Assembly: GCF_005503015.1 (NCBI RefSeq)
Contig: NZ_SCOL01000001.1
Location: forward strand, 620,001 to 684,000
Source of the DNA: Bacillus sp. E(2018)
GTDB lineage: Bacteria; Bacillota; Bacilli; Bacillales; Fictibacillaceae
DNA length: 64,000 nt
Direction: 5' to 3'
Part shown: in pieces, positions 1 through 9,027 of the stretch
Position numbering within the stretch: the first letter of the stretch is position 1
Layout of the letters: every line of letters starts with the position of its first letter
Position numbers and translations under genes: made by a program
Notes under the pieces: model-generated
Told to the model about the DNA's origin: nothing
The model's database searches: none
Seen by the model: only the letters and a program-made list of their open reading frames with translations

Positions 1-10
1 AATTCTTTAT

Positions 11-25
11 TTATAATAAGTTTAA
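11..25. promoter_or_regulatory. possible PerR box upstream of fur
   Basis: TTATAAT-A-AGTTTAA resembles the 7-1-7 PerR operator (TTATAATNATTATAA), with a perfect left half and 5 of 7 matches on the right. It lies about 25 bp upstream of the fur promoter. In B. subtilis fur is repressed by PerR, so the position makes sense, but the match is imperfect and the region is AT-rich. Confidence 0.35.
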
Positions 26-49
26 GTAGTTAATTAAAATGAGTTTAAA

Positions 50-78
50 TTGACAACTTTTTTCTCCATGCTTATAAT
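50..78 (+). promoter_or_regulatory. sigma-A promoter of fur
   Basis: TTGACA at 50-55 and TATAAT at 73-78 are separated by 17 bp: a perfect vegetative promoter, ending about 30 bp before the fur start codon. Confidence 0.8.
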
Positions 79-109
79 TATCTTGTGCGTACATAAGGAG
101 GAAAAGGGT

Positions 110-580
110 ATGGAAAGCAGAATCGACCGTATCAAAAAACAGCTGCATTCACAAAGCTATAAGCTGACTCCACAGCGTGAGGCGACCGTTAGAGTCCTCC
201 TCGAAAACGAAGAAGATCACTTAAGTGCGGAAGATGTTTATCTGCTCGTAAAAGAAAAGGCGCCCGAAATTGGTTTGGCGACCGTTTACCGTACTCTGGA
301 ACTCTTAACCGAGCTTAAAGTAGTAGATAAGATTAACTTTGGTGATGGGGTTTCCCGTTACGATCTTAGAACAGAGGGTGCTGATCATTTTCATCATCAT
401 CTTGTTTGTATCGAATGTGGAGCGGTGGATGAAATACAAGAAGACCTTCTTGGCGATGTGGAGAAAGTGGTTGAAGAAGGCTGGAATTTTAAAATTAAAG
501 ATCACAGACTGACATTTCATGGGATCTGTCACAGATGTCATCCTAAGGCTAATAATGAAGGTGAAGGAAGCGGAGAGTAG
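110..580 (+). CDS. fur: ferric uptake regulator Fur
   Basis: Iron-sensing DNA-binding repressor of the Fur family, acting as a cytoplasmic dimer on 19-21 bp boxes in front of iron uptake and iron-sparing genes. The 156-residue product has the winged-helix half first (QREATVRVLL, then LATVYRTLELL as recognition helix), followed by the metal-binding half with the His cluster HFHHHL, the pair CIEC and the C-terminal CHRC that holds structural zinc. I chose ATG 110, placed after AAGGAGG, rather than a longer frame from 50 that would run through the promoter. Fur rather than PerR or Zur is inferred from its place before yqzK-xerD, which is the fur locus of B. subtilis. A candidate Fur box occurs in this same window at 34782-34802. 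Confidence 0.93.
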   Translation: MESRIDRIKKQLHSQSYKLTPQREATVRVLLENEEDHLSAEDVYLLVKEKAPEIGLATVYRTLELLTELKVVDKINFGDGVSRYDLRTEGADHFHHHLVCIECGAVDEIQEDLLGDVEKVVEEGWNFKIKDHRLTFHGICHRCHPKANNEGEGSGE

Positions 581-597
581 CGCTTCCTTTTTGTTTT
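564..597 (+). terminator. rho-independent terminator of fur
   Basis: A 9-bp stem (AAGGAAGCG / CGCTTCCTT) with an 8-nt loop is followed by TTTTGTTTT. The left arm lies within the last codons of fur. Confidence 0.85.
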
Positions 598-607
598 GAG
601 CAATTAT

Positions 608-672
608 AAGGTGTTTAACTCTTACAGAGGCCGAACGGTCGATACGTGAAAAGCGGACCACCTGTAACGGAT
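608..672. repeat. degenerate copy of the intergenic inverted-repeat family
   Basis: This stretch keeps CCGAACGGTCG, GAAAAGCGG and ACCACCTGTAACGGA, which align with the right part of the better copies at 9028 and 27520. The middle is lost, so it looks like an eroded remnant. It separates fur from yqzK. Confidence 0.4.
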
Positions 673-860
673 CCTAAGTACTTCCAAAACAACAGTGTTT
701 ACGAAAACAGACTGTACTTGAAATGTATTTACAAAATATAAGGAGAAGAATATTTACAAAGTCCGAAGAATCGGGTAACGTATGAGGTGTAGATTCAACT
801 TTTATGTATAATCAGGGAACATGTGGGCATAACCTGTACTATATGAGGACAGGGGTGGAC

Positions 861-1091
861 ATGATGATTTCCTGGATGAAAATTGTTTGGAATACAACAA
901 AGGTGTTCTTTGCTTTTTCAATTTGCACGCTCGTGTTTTATTTCGGTTTGCTTTGGATCAATCAAGAATATGAAAATTATCATAGATATGACGAACCAAA
1001 AGGTAAAGCTGTTAAAGTCTTTAACTTGAGTTCTGATAAGGACTCAAACCCTGTAAAAAGACTTTTTTATTTTTATCAAACGGGTGAGTAA
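861..1091 (+). CDS. yqzK: YqzK family membrane protein (DUF4227)
   Basis: Small protein of unknown role, 76 residues from ATG 861 (site AGGGGTGG at 851-858). Residues about 8-32 form one hydrophobic segment ([17 protein letters not shown]), followed by a charged tail with the conserved-looking string [19 protein letters not shown]. The family sits between fur and xerD in many bacilli, as here, and is named from that context. The stop overlaps the ribosome site of xerD, so the two are probably cotranscribed. A longer frame from 804 lacks a ribosome site. Function unknown. Confidence 0.75.
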   Translation: MMISWMKIVWNTTKVFFAFSICTLVFYFGLLWINQEYENYHRYDEPKGKAVKVFNLSSDKDSNPVKRLFYFYQTGE

Positions 1092-1102
1092 GGAGGGGTA
1101 GA

Positions 1103-1993
1103 GTGAACGATCATGTTCAGGATTTTCTTCAATACATTATTGTAGAACGAGCCCTCTCAAAGAACACAATCGACTCCTATAAGAGAGATTTAACTCAATA
1201 TGTACGATATCTCGAAAAAGTCGAATCTCTTGAAACTATTCATGAGATTGACCGTAATCATATAATGGGATATCTTTTATTTTTAAAAGAGAATGGTAAG
1301 GCTTCCACGACGCTAGCGCGCAACATTGCGTCTATTCGGTCTTTTCACCAGTTTCTTCTAAGAGAAAAAGTCTCCAGTCAAGACCCTTCTGTACATATTG
1401 AAACACCTAAAACAGAGCGAAAGCTTCCTAAAGTATTATCCACAGAAGAGGTTGAAGCATTATTAGACACACCTGCAGCGAACGATCCTTTTTCTCAAAG
1501 AGACAAGGGAATGCTCGAACTCTTGTATGCAACAGGCATTCGAGTCTCAGAACTTGTTCAGCTTAATATAGGGGATGTTCACCTAGATATGGGTTTCATA
1601 CGCTGTATAGGTAAAGGGAATAAAGAAAGAATCATTCCTCTTGGGAAGATGGCCCAAACGGCAATTGAACGATACTTGAAAGATGGGCGTATAATCTTGT
1701 TGAAAAGTAAGAAGACGGATGCACTCTTTTTAAACCATCACGGAAATCGTTTATCTAGACAGGGTTTTTGGAAAATATTAAAACAATTAGCAAGAAAAGC
1801 TCATATTGAAAAAGAACTCACACCGCATACACTTCGTCATTCATTTGCTACTCATCTGTTGGAAAACGGTGCGGATCTACGTGCAGTGCAAGAGATGTTA
1901 GGACATGCTGATATTTCAACTACACAAATATATACGCATGTCACGAAAACTAGATTAAAAGATGTATACTCCGCCTTCCATCCGAGGGCGTGA
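1103..1993 (+). CDS. xerD: site-specific tyrosine recombinase XerD
   Basis: XerD acts with XerC at the dif site to resolve chromosome dimers at division. The 296-residue product has an N-terminal SAM-like core-binding domain (about residues 1-90) and a C-terminal catalytic domain with all six expected residues visible: R147 (ATGIRVSE), K171, H242 and R245 (HTLRH), H268 (LGHAD) and the nucleophile Y277 (TQIYTHV). The start is GTG 1103 after AGGAGGGG. Its place downstream of fur-yqzK matches the ripX/xerD locus of B. subtilis, so it is XerD rather than an integrase; no phage or island genes flank it. Confidence 0.95.
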   Translation: MNDHVQDFLQYIIVERALSKNTIDSYKRDLTQYVRYLEKVESLETIHEIDRNHIMGYLLFLKENGKASTTLARNIASIRSFHQFLLREKVSSQDPSVHIETPKTERKLPKVLSTEEVEALLDTPAANDPFSQRDKGMLELLYATGIRVSELVQLNIGDVHLDMGFIRCIGKGNKERIIPLGKMAQTAIERYLKDGRIILLKSKKTDALFLNHHGNRLSRQGFWKILKQLARKAHIEKELTPHTLRHSFATHLLENGADLRAVQEMLGHADISTTQIYTHVTKTRLKDVYSAFHPRA

Positions 1994-2011
1994 GCTTTCT
2001 TTTTTCAATAA

Positions 2012-2031
2012 GATGTCAGACTTCTGACATC
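2012..2031. promoter_or_regulatory. perfect inverted repeat upstream of deoB, possible operator
   Basis: GATGTCAGA and TCTGACATC form a 9-bp perfect inverted repeat with a 2-bp spacer, about 75 bp before the deoB start. It has no U-run, so it does not read as a terminator. It has the size and symmetry of a dimer-binding operator of the GntR type; the regulator is not known. Confidence 0.45.
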
Positions 2032-2106
2032 ATCAAGGATTTGTTTGTTGTTTCTGTTAAAAGGAAATAGTAAATAAAGTGAATGTACGAATTTCAGGAG
2101 GACAAG

Positions 2107-3291
2107 ATGAAACAATCACGTTTTAAGAGAACTTTTTTAGTTGTTATGGATTCTGTAGGAATTGGTGAAGCGCCAGATGCAGAAAAGTTTGGAGATAAAG
2201 GAGCACACACGCTAGGCCATATCGCTCGTGAGATGAATGGACTCAACGTTCCAAATATGGAGAAGCTTGGACTTGGAAATATTGATTCAACGATGGAAGG
2301 TGTTGAAAAGGCAAGTAACCCAATCGGTCATTACGGAAAACTACCTGAACTCTCAAATGGTAAAGATACGATGACAGGGCATTGGGAGATCATGGGACTT
2401 CATATTAAAGAACCTTTCCAAACGTTTCCGGATGGTTTTCCTGATGAACTGATCGATATGCTTACTGAAAAATGGGGCAGAGGAATTTTGGGGAACAAGG
2501 CAGCTTCAGGTACAGAAATTATTACTGAGCTTGGAGAAGAGCATGTAAAAACAGGGAAGTTGATCGTTTACACATCTGCTGACTCAGTGCTTCAGATTGC
2601 AGCTCATGAAGATGTTGTTCCATTAGAAGAACTATATGAAATCTGTGAAACGGCAAGAGAAATGACACGTGATGGGAAGTATATGTTAGGAAGAATTATA
2701 GCTCGTCCGTTTAAAGGTGAGCCAGGAGCATTTGAAAGAACGTCTAACCGACACGATTATGCTTTAAAACCTTTCGGAAGAACAGTTATGAACGAGTTAG
2801 AAGACGCAGGATACGACAGCATCGCACTAGGTAAGATCTCTGATATCTTTGACGGTGAAGGTGTGACAAAAGCTATTCGCACGAAATCAAACATGGATGG
2901 GATGGACAAGCTTGTGGAGTCCATGGATGAAGACTTTACAGGTCTTAACTTTTTGAACTTGGTCGACTTTGATGCTTTGTTCGGACATAGAAGAGACCCT
3001 AAAGGATACGGTCAAGCATTAGAAGAATTTGATGCTCGATTGCCAGAAGTTCTAGAGAAGTTAAAAGAAGATGATCTGCTTATCATTACAGCCGACCATG
3101 GAAACGATCCTGTTCATCACGGAACAGATCATACACGTGAATATGTGCCGTTGATGGTGTATTACAAAGGTATCAAAGAAGGTAAAGAACTTAATGTAGG
3201 TAATACGTTTGCTGATATTGGTGCAACGATCGCAGAGATCTATGATGTGAAGAAACCTAGTATCGGACAAAGCTTTTTAAATCAACTTTAA
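2107..3291 (+). CDS. deoB: phosphopentomutase DeoB
   Basis: Interconverts ribose 1-phosphate (or deoxyribose 1-phosphate) and the 5-phosphate, which carries sugars released from nucleosides into central metabolism. The 394-residue product belongs to the alkaline-phosphatase-like metalloenzymes: D15 in [14 protein letters not shown], the phospho-threonine region [10 protein letters not shown], and the metal ligands of [18 protein letters not shown] near the C terminus. I chose ATG 2107 (MKQSRF) because CAGGAGGAC ends just before it; an upstream ATG at 2083 lacks a ribosome site. It starts a deoB-punA-pdp group. It is called drm in B. subtilis. Confidence 0.95.
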   Translation: MKQSRFKRTFLVVMDSVGIGEAPDAEKFGDKGAHTLGHIAREMNGLNVPNMEKLGLGNIDSTMEGVEKASNPIGHYGKLPELSNGKDTMTGHWEIMGLHIKEPFQTFPDGFPDELIDMLTEKWGRGILGNKAASGTEIITELGEEHVKTGKLIVYTSADSVLQIAAHEDVVPLEELYEICETAREMTRDGKYMLGRIIARPFKGEPGAFERTSNRHDYALKPFGRTVMNELEDAGYDSIALGKISDIFDGEGVTKAIRTKSNMDGMDKLVESMDEDFTGLNFLNLVDFDALFGHRRDPKGYGQALEEFDARLPEVLEKLKEDDLLIITADHGNDPVHHGTDHTREYVPLMVYYKGIKEGKELNVGNTFADIGATIAEIYDVKKPSIGQSFLNQL

Positions 3292-3317
3292 GGTTAAGTT
3301 TAAGGGGGAAACGAAAC

Positions 3318-4127
3318 ATGTCAAAATTACAAACATCTGCTGATTTTATTCAATCAAAACTTACTTCTGCTCCAAAGATAGGGTTGATCTTAGGTTCAGG
3401 TCTAGGAATCCTTGCTGAAGAAATCCAAAACCCGGTTATTATTCCATATTCAGATATTCCTGAATTTCCTGTTTCGACTGTAGAAGGTCACGCTGGTCAA
3501 CTTGTTATCGGTGAGCTGGCTGGAAAACAAGTAGTGGCGATGCAAGGGCGTTTTCATTATTACGAAGGATACTCTATGGAAAAAGTAACGTTTCCTGTTC
3601 GTGTGATGAAACTGATCGGTGTAGAAACAATCGTTGTAACGAACGCTGCTGGTGGCGTTAACAAGGATTTCGAAGCTGGAGACCTTATGTTGATCACAGA
3701 TCATATCAACAACTTCGGCAACAACCCGTTAATCGGTGCTAATGACGATTCGTTTGGCGTTCGTTTTCCAGATATGAGTGAAGCTTACACGTTATCTCTA
3801 CAAGATGTTGCTCGCAGTGTAGCAAAAGACTTAAACATCTCATTAAAAGAAGGGGTTTACGCTGGAAATACAGGCCCTTCCTATGAAACACCTGCAGAAG
3901 TAAGAATGCTTCGTGTATGGGGTGCAGATGCTGTTGGCATGTCTACGGTTCCAGAAGTCATCATCGCACGTCATGCGGGTATGAAAGTGCTGGGTATTTC
4001 TTGTATTTCTAATATGGCTGCAGGTATCCTTGATCAACCGTTAACACATGATGAGGTAATGGAAACAACAGAGATGGTAAAATCCAATTTCCTTTCTTTA
4101 GTTAAAGGAATCGTTAAAGAAATTTAA
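3318..4127 (+). CDS. punA: purine nucleoside phosphorylase
   Basis: Cytoplasmic phosphorolysis of guanosine, inosine and deoxy forms to base plus (deoxy)ribose 1-phosphate, the substrate of DeoB encoded 26 bp upstream. The 269-residue product is the trimeric PNP type: GSGLG near residue 27, VEGHAGQLV, the NAAGGVN loop, and the signature GVYAGNTGPSYETPAEVR, followed by the base-binding SCISNMAAG. ATG 3318 follows AAGGGGGA. B. subtilis calls it pupG and also pairs it with the phosphopentomutase gene. Confidence 0.95.
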   Translation: MSKLQTSADFIQSKLTSAPKIGLILGSGLGILAEEIQNPVIIPYSDIPEFPVSTVEGHAGQLVIGELAGKQVVAMQGRFHYYEGYSMEKVTFPVRVMKLIGVETIVVTNAAGGVNKDFEAGDLMLITDHINNFGNNPLIGANDDSFGVRFPDMSEAYTLSLQDVARSVAKDLNISLKEGVYAGNTGPSYETPAEVRMLRVWGADAVGMSTVPEVIIARHAGMKVLGISCISNMAAGILDQPLTHDEVMETTEMVKSNFLSLVKGIVKEI

Positions 4128-4217
4128 CAGTTCAGTAGTATAGGTTCCAAAGTAATATAATTTTTATCTTAAAAAATATCTTCATATGTAAAGTGATAAG
4201 AAAGTGGTGCTATTAAC

Positions 4218-5522
4218 ATGAGAATGGTTGATTTGATTCAAAAAAAGCGTGATGGAAAAGAACTAACAAAAGCTGAGATCGATTTTATTATTCAAAACTA
4301 TACAAACGGTGATATTCCTGACTATCAAATGTCTGCATTTGCCATGGCTGTATACTTTAAAGATATGACGACTGAAGAACGAGCTCATTTAACAATGGCG
4401 ATGGTTGAGTCAGGTGATCAGATTGATCTTTCTGCGATCGAGGGGATTAAAGTAGACAAGCACTCAACAGGCGGTGTAGGTGATACAACGACTCTTGTGC
4501 TAGCTCCTCTAGTTGCTGCGCTTGATGTACCTGTAGCTAAAATGTCTGGAAGAGGACTTGGCCATACAGGCGGAACGATTGATAAATTAGAAGCTGTTCC
4601 AGGTTTCCATGTTGAGATTGACAACCAAGAATTCATTGACCTTGTAAATAAGAATAAACTTGCTGTTATCGGCCAAAGCGGAAACCTAACGCCTGCTGAT
4701 AAGAAGCTTTATGGTCTTCGTGACGTAACGGCAACGGTTAACTCTATTCCATTGATCGCGAGTTCGATCATGAGTAAAAAAATCGCTGCTGGTGCTGATG
4801 CAATCGTGCTTGACGTAAAAACAGGTGCAGGAGCATTCATGAAAACACCAGAAGAAGCAGAAGAACTTGCTAACGCAATGGTGAAAATCGGAAATGCGGT
4901 AGGTCGTAACACGATGGCTGTTATCTCTGATATGAGCCAACCTCTTGGACTAGCGATCGGAAATGCTTTAGAGATCAAAGAAGCGATCGATACGCTTAGT
5001 GGCAAGGGGCCAAAAGACCTTGAAGAACTTTGCTTAACATTAGGTTCTCACATGGTATATCTTGCGAAAAAAGCAGATTCGTTAGAACAAGCACGTGAGA
5101 TGTTAAAAGAAGTAATCGATTCTGGAAAAGCGCTTGAAACATTAAAAGTATTCTTGAAAGCTCAAGGTGGAGACGAATCTGTAGTAGATCAACCAGAGAG
5201 AATGCCACAAGCTGCACATACTTTCGAGTTAACTGCAGAAGAAGACGGCTATGTTTCTGAAATTGTTGCAGATGAGATTGGAACTGCTGCTATGATTTTA
5301 GGTGCGGGACGCGCAACTAAAGAATCAGAGATCGATCTTGCTGTTGGTTTGATGCTTAACAAAAAAGTTGGAGATCACGTTTCAAAAGGTGATTCACTCG
5401 TTACGATTTACAGCAACACTGAAAATGTAGAAGATGTGAAGAAGAAGATCCGTGATGCTTATACGATCTCGAAGGACGCTGTAGAAGCTCCGCCACTCGT
5501 ATACAAAGAAATTAAAAAATAA
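4218..5522 (+). CDS. pdp: pyrimidine-nucleoside phosphorylase
   Basis: Splits uridine, deoxyuridine and thymidine with phosphate. The 434-residue product carries the class signature [19 protein letters not shown] and the phosphate loop KHSTGGVGD, followed by the C-terminal alpha/beta domain ([10 protein letters not shown] onward). The start is ATG 4218 (MRMVDL), weakly supported by AAGTGGTG; a second ATG at 4224 is possible. The 90-bp gap after punA has no terminator, so transcription from deoB may continue into it. In B. subtilis pdp sits in the dra-nupC-pdp operon instead, so here the purine and pyrimidine salvage branches are gathered in one place. Confidence 0.93.
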   Translation: MRMVDLIQKKRDGKELTKAEIDFIIQNYTNGDIPDYQMSAFAMAVYFKDMTTEERAHLTMAMVESGDQIDLSAIEGIKVDKHSTGGVGDTTTLVLAPLVAALDVPVAKMSGRGLGHTGGTIDKLEAVPGFHVEIDNQEFIDLVNKNKLAVIGQSGNLTPADKKLYGLRDVTATVNSIPLIASSIMSKKIAAGADAIVLDVKTGAGAFMKTPEEAEELANAMVKIGNAVGRNTMAVISDMSQPLGLAIGNALEIKEAIDTLSGKGPKDLEELCLTLGSHMVYLAKKADSLEQAREMLKEVIDSGKALETLKVFLKAQGGDESVVDQPERMPQAAHTFELTAEEDGYVSEIVADEIGTAAMILGAGRATKESEIDLAVGLMLNKKVGDHVSKGDSLVTIYSNTENVEDVKKKIRDAYTISKDAVEAPPLVYKEIKK

Positions 5523-5536
5523 TAGATATGTAAAGT

Positions 5537-5569
5537 GACTCAAGAGTTCATACTCTTGGGTCTTTTTTT
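5537..5569 (+). terminator. rho-independent terminator of pdp
   Basis: The stem CAAGAG / CTCTTG, extended by GACT / GGTC with a G-U pair, has a 6-nt loop and a run of seven T. It closes the nucleoside group. Confidence 0.85.
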
Positions 5570-5603
5570 GTCTTATAGAACTTTGAAATGGTTGGAAGAT
5601 CCG

Positions 5604-5632
5604 GTATAAAGTGAAAAAATATGGAAAAAATA
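5604..5632 (+). promoter_or_regulatory. candidate sigma-F promoter of dacF
   Basis: GTATA at 5604-5608 and GGAAAAAATA at 5623-5632 match the forespore sigma-F pattern (GYATA, GGnnAnAnT) with a 14-bp spacer, one short of the usual 15-16. dacF of B. subtilis is sigma-F dependent, which supports the call. Confidence 0.5.
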
Positions 5633-5657
5633 AGACTATATGAATGGAGGGAACTGT

Positions 5658-6830
5658 ATGAAAGGCGTTATTTCAGGTCTACTAAGTATTTGTTTGCTGG
5701 CTTCTTTTGCAATTCCAAAAGCTGATGCAGCAGAAAAAGCAAAAGAAAAAATAAAGCTTGCAGAACAGAGCCACTCGGCCATTTTAATGGAACAAGATAG
5801 TGGGAGTGTACTGTTCGAAAAGAATAGTCATGAGAAGTTGCCACCAGCGAGCATGACAAAGATCATGACGATGATATTGATTATGGAAGCTATCGATAAA
5901 GGCAAGATCAACTGGAACGATAAGATCCGTGTAAGTGAATATGCAGCAAGCATGGGAGGGTCTCAAATCTTCCTTGAACCTGGTGAAGAGATGCGTGTAG
6001 AAGACATGGTAAAAGGCATAGCGATCGGAAGCGCGAACGATGCATCAGTCGCTATGGCTGAACATATCGCTGGTTCTGTTGATTCTTTTGTAAATCGGAT
6101 GAACGATAAAGCGAAAGAACTCGGGTTAAACGATACGTTCTTTAAAAATCCTACAGGACTTCCTGCAGCAGGTCATTACACATCTGCTCATGATATGGCG
6201 ATTATGGGAAAAGAGCTTCTTAAGCATGAGGAAGTTACAAAGTTCACAGGGCTTTATGAAGATTATTTAAGAGAAGAAACAGACAAGAAGTTTTGGCTTG
6301 TTAATACAAACAGACTTGTAAAATTTTATCCTGGTGTAGATGGATTAAAAACAGGTTTTACGAATGAAGCAAAATATTGTTTAACGGCTACAGCAAACAA
6401 AAACGGGATGAGAGTAATCGCAGTTGTTATGGGAGCACCTTCTCCTAAAGATCGAAACGCTCAGGTCACGTCTATGCTTGACTATGCTTTTACTCAGTTT
6501 TCAACGAAAAAACTCTATACAAGGCATGAAATTGTAAAAGAAGTTAAAGTACAAAAAGCAGAAAAATCTAAGCTTCCTGTCGTTACTTCTGAACATATTT
6601 CTCTTTTATTGAAAAAAGGCGAAACAGCAAAGAAAGTAAAAACAGAAGTAAACGTGGATAAAGATTTGAAGTTACCGGTGAAAAAAGGACAACAGATTGG
6701 TTCTTTAAAAATTTATAACGGGAACAAGCTGATTACAGAAAGTCCAGTATTGGCATCAGAGACGGTGAAAAAAGCATCTTGGTGGAAACTTTTCAAACGA
6801 ACAGCAGCACAAATGTCAAAATCCTCATAA
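5658..6830 (+). CDS. dacF: sporulation D-alanyl-D-alanine carboxypeptidase DacF
   Basis: Penicillin-binding protein of the peptidase S11 type that trims the terminal D-Ala from peptidoglycan peptides, made in the forespore where it tunes cortex cross-linking with DacB. The 390-residue product has a signal peptide (hydrophobic 4-19, cut near ADA-AE), the catalytic SMTK with S65 and K68, the SAN motif (IGSANDAS), the KTG motif ([11 protein letters not shown]) and a C-terminal beta domain. ATG 5658 follows ATGGAGGGA. It lies just before the spoIIA operon, as in B. subtilis, where late readthrough from dacF adds to spoIIA expression; here a hairpin lies between them. Confidence 0.93.
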   Translation: MKGVISGLLSICLLASFAIPKADAAEKAKEKIKLAEQSHSAILMEQDSGSVLFEKNSHEKLPPASMTKIMTMILIMEAIDKGKINWNDKIRVSEYAASMGGSQIFLEPGEEMRVEDMVKGIAIGSANDASVAMAEHIAGSVDSFVNRMNDKAKELGLNDTFFKNPTGLPAAGHYTSAHDMAIMGKELLKHEEVTKFTGLYEDYLREETDKKFWLVNTNRLVKFYPGVDGLKTGFTNEAKYCLTATANKNGMRVIAVVMGAPSPKDRNAQVTSMLDYAFTQFSTKKLYTRHEIVKEVKVQKAEKSKLPVVTSEHISLLLKKGETAKKVKTEVNVDKDLKLPVKKGQQIGSLKIYNGNKLITESPVLASETVKKASWWKLFKRTAAQMSKSS

Positions 6831-6853
6831 CTTATATGATTTCTTGACAGTTA

Positions 6854-6906
6854 TAGGCGAATTCCCACTAGTTTTGTCAAGAGTGAAGGAATTCGTCTTT
6901 TTTTAT
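6854..6906 (+). terminator. probable terminator between dacF and spoIIAA
   Basis: AGGCGAATTCC and GGAATTCGTCT can pair across a roughly 24-nt loop and are followed by TTTTTTTATAG. The right arm coincides with the -35 of the proposed sigma-H promoter. The loop is long, so termination may be partial. Confidence 0.5.
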
Positions 6907-6914
6907 AGAAAATT
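6887..6914 (+). promoter_or_regulatory. candidate sigma-H promoter of the spoIIA operon
   Basis: AGGAATT at 6887-6893 and GAAAATT at 6908-6914 fit the sigma-H pattern (AGGAWWT, GAAT-like -10) with a 14-bp spacer. TGTCAAG occurs at 6875 (+) and 6843 (-), each 5 of 7 to the Spo0A box TGNCGAA. spoIIA of B. subtilis is driven by sigma-H and Spo0A. Confidence 0.45.
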
Positions 6915-6945
6915 CACGTTATCCAAAAAAGAAGGAGAGGATAGC

Positions 6946-7296
6946 GTGGGATTAGCTGTCAATTTGGAACTTAAACACACCGTATTATGCATCCGCTTAG
7001 ACGGAGAACTTGATCACCATACAGCAGACATGCTTCGGTCACAAGTTGAAGAATATTTGAGGAAGCATACGGTAAATCATATTGTCTTAAATTTAGAAGG
7101 TTTGAGTTTCATGGATAGTTCAGGTTTAGGCGTTATATTAGGGCGTTATAAGCAGATCAAGAGTCAGAATGGTGAGATGGTGGTTTGTGCCATATCTCCA
7201 GCGGTAAAACGTCTTTTTGAAATGTCAGGACTATTTAAGATTATCAAGCTTGAAGAAGATGAAGAGCTTGCCCTTCAGGCTTTGGGGGTGGCTTAA
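6946..7296 (+). CDS. spoIIAA: anti-sigma-F factor antagonist SpoIIAA
   Basis: STAS-domain protein whose unphosphorylated form strips SpoIIAB from sigma-F, so that forespore transcription starts after septation. The product has 116 residues; the phosphorylation site is in [14 protein letters not shown], with S58 at the place of the B. subtilis site. I chose GTG 6946 after AAGGAGAGG because it gives the usual family length; the longer frame from 6844 runs through the upstream hairpin and promoter. First gene of the three-gene spoIIA operon. Confidence 0.95.
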   Translation: MGLAVNLELKHTVLCIRLDGELDHHTADMLRSQVEEYLRKHTVNHIVLNLEGLSFMDSSGLGVILGRYKQIKSQNGEMVVCAISPAVKRLFEMSGLFKIIKLEEDEELALQALGVA

Positions 7297-7297
7297 A

Positions 7298-7738
7298 ATG
7301 AGAAATGAGATGAAGATTCAGTTTTCAGCGTTAAGTCAGAATGAATCTTTCGCGCGTGTAACGGTGGCAGCATTTATCGCACAGATCGATCCGACTGTTG
7401 ATGAACTGACTGAGATCAAAACCGTTGTATCTGAGGCAGTTACCAATGCGATCATTCACGGATACGAGAACAAAGCAACTGGCATGGTTTATATTGAAGC
7501 CGCAATTGAAGAAGATACGATCCACCTTACGATTCGTGACGAAGGATTGGGGATTCGCGATCTTGATCAAGCAAGGCAACCCCTTTTTACGTCTAAGCCT
7601 GAGTTAGAACGCTCAGGAATGGGTTTTACAATCATGGAGAATTTTATGGACAGTGTAGAAGTCATCTCAGAACCGTCTTACGGAACAACGATTCATTTGA
7701 CAAAATACTTAACCAAAAATAAAGCTATGTGTAATTAA
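7298..7738 (+). CDS. spoIIAB: anti-sigma-F factor and serine kinase SpoIIAB
   Basis: Binds and silences sigma-F with ATP, and phosphorylates SpoIIAA, so it is the switch protein of the operon. The 146-residue product is a GHKL ATPase of the anti-sigma kinase type: N box [14 protein letters not shown]1 box DEGLGIRD and the glycine-rich [12 protein letters not shown] 7298 lies one base after the spoIIAA stop, with GGGGGTGG inside the end of spoIIAA, which indicates translational coupling. A longer frame from 7217 overlaps spoIIAA and is not needed. Confidence 0.95.
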   Translation: MRNEMKIQFSALSQNESFARVTVAAFIAQIDPTVDELTEIKTVVSEAVTNAIIHGYENKATGMVYIEAAIEEDTIHLTIRDEGLGIRDLDQARQPLFTSKPELERSGMGFTIMENFMDSVEVISEPSYGTTIHLTKYLTKNKAMCN

Positions 7739-7750
7739 GGGAGTATGTCT

Positions 7751-8509
7751 ATGGATGTCGAGGTGAAAGGCAGCAAAAGTGAACCTTTTCTTAAGGATGA
7801 AGAGATTAAGTTATTGATCAAACAGAGTCAGGATGGAGATCAGTCAGCACGTGATACGATTGTTGAAAAGAACATGCGGCTTGTCTGGTCTGTGGTTCAG
7901 CGCTTTTTAAACAGAGGTTATGAAGCAGACGACCTCTTTCAAATCGGCTCTATCGGGCTATTAAAATCTGTTGATAAATTTGATCTTTCTTATGATGTGA
8001 GGTTCTCCACGTATGCAGTGCCTATGATCATCGGTGAGATACAGCGCTTCATCAGAGATGATGGAACAGTTAAAGTCAGCAGATCATTAAAAGAGACCGG
8101 TAACAAAGTGCGTAAAGCAAAAGATGAACTATCTAAAAAGCTTGGGAGAACACCTACTATTTCAGAAGTGGCAGAATTTCTAGAGATTGCAGTGGAAGAT
8201 GTTATTATGGCGCAGGATGCTGTACGAGCTCCACAATCGATTCATGAGACGGTTTATGAAAACGATGGTGATCCCATTACGCTACTCGACCAAATTTCGG
8301 ATCATTCGGAAAACAAGTGGTTCGATAAGATCGCGGTCAAAGATATTATGGATAAGCTTGATGAGAGAGAGCGGCTGATCGTGTATTTAAGGTATTTTAA
8401 AGACCAAACGCAATCCGAAGTAGCCGATCGGCTAGCCATTTCTCAAGTACAGGTATCCAGGCTCGAAAAGAAAATACTATTGTTTATGAAAAACCAGATG
8501 GAGACTTAA
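7751..8509 (+). CDS. sigF: RNA polymerase sigma-F factor
   Basis: First compartment-specific sigma factor of the forespore; it transcribes dacF, spoIIR, spoIIIG and others. The 252-residue product has region 2 (NMRLVWSVVQRF, DLFQIGSIGLLKSVDKFD, FSTYAVPMIIGEIQRFIRDD), region 3 (LKETGNKVRKAKDELSKK) and region 4 with a C-terminal helix-turn-helix (QSEVADRLAISQVQVSRLEKK). I prefer ATG 7751 (MDVEVK) over ATG 7745, because AAGGGAG ends at 7743, which leaves 7 bases to 7751 but only one to 7745. It is coupled to spoIIAB at 12 bp. Confidence 0.95.
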   Translation: MDVEVKGSKSEPFLKDEEIKLLIKQSQDGDQSARDTIVEKNMRLVWSVVQRFLNRGYEADDLFQIGSIGLLKSVDKFDLSYDVRFSTYAVPMIIGEIQRFIRDDGTVKVSRSLKETGNKVRKAKDELSKKLGRTPTISEVAEFLEIAVEDVIMAQDAVRAPQSIHETVYENDGDPITLLDQISDHSENKWFDKIAVKDIMDKLDERERLIVYLRYFKDQTQSEVADRLAISQVQVSRLEKKILLFMKNQMET

Positions 8510-8528
8510 ACGTCCTATCTGGTTTTTT
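8491..8528 (+). terminator. rho-independent terminator of the spoIIA operon
   Basis: AAACCAGAT and ATCTGGTTT pair across a 17-nt loop, followed by TTTTGTTTG. The left arm is inside the last codons of sigF. Confidence 0.8.
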
Positions 8529-8566
8529 GTTTGTTGTTTTGCAGTAGGTGTCGGTCTTTGAGAGAT

Positions 8567-8869
8567 AGTTGATTTCCGCTCCAGGTTGCACGCTTTCCAT
8601 GGGGCGAACGGTGTTCGATGAAGTATGTGTGCTCCTGCGTCTACAAGAAAATCCTATCGAAGCGAGCTTCCTCGTCGCATGCCTTACGAGAAGAATTTGC
8701 AGAGTGGCTGGCACGCTACGCGCCGTTAGGAGTCTCCACCTGACCGCTTGGTTGTCTCTCTGCTCCTGCGTCTACAAGGTTATGCTAACGAAGTGAAGTT
8801 TCTCGTCGCATGCCTTGCGAGAAGCTGCTCATGTGGCAGGCAGGCAACCTTCCGCTACAATCAACTTGC
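8567..8869. repeat. composite intergenic inverted-repeat element with two internal modules
   Basis: The ends match the shorter family copies (GTTGATTTCCGCTCC at the left, CGCTACAATCAACTT at the right). Inside sit two copies of an extra module, about 8629-8697 and 8760-8830, each with GCTCCTGCGTCTACAAG, a GAAG box and CTCGTCGCATGCCTT followed by GCGAGAAG or ACGAGAAG. The element at 27520 is its reverse complement with one module. The frames that cross it have no ribosome site and are not taken as genes. Confidence 0.8.
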
Positions 8870-9027
8870 ATAAGAAGTATAAAAAAATCTATAAGTTAAT
8901 CGCTTAGAAAAAGCCTTCTATTCAGGCGTTATATGAAGAGAGTCTTCGTTCAATTTATTACACAGAAGCTAACACATGCAAAAAAGTTTCTACAGCCTTT
9001 AGCGTTACATGTAAACATCACTGATTA
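8870..9027. other. intergenic sequence between two repeat elements
   Basis: About 160 bp of AT-rich sequence with no gene, terminator or convincing promoter. Together with the flanking repeats it makes a 780-bp gap between sigF and spoVAA. Confidence 0.5.

Noticed and set aside
1103..1993. Integrase of a mobile element
   Set aside because: The fur-yqzK-xerD-deoB context is the housekeeping XerD locus and there are no attachment sites or phage genes around it.
8484..8796. Open frames on both strands across the repeat at 8.6 kb
   Set aside because: No ribosome site; the frames are open only because the repeat is GC-rich and palindromic, and equivalent frames are not kept in the other copies.
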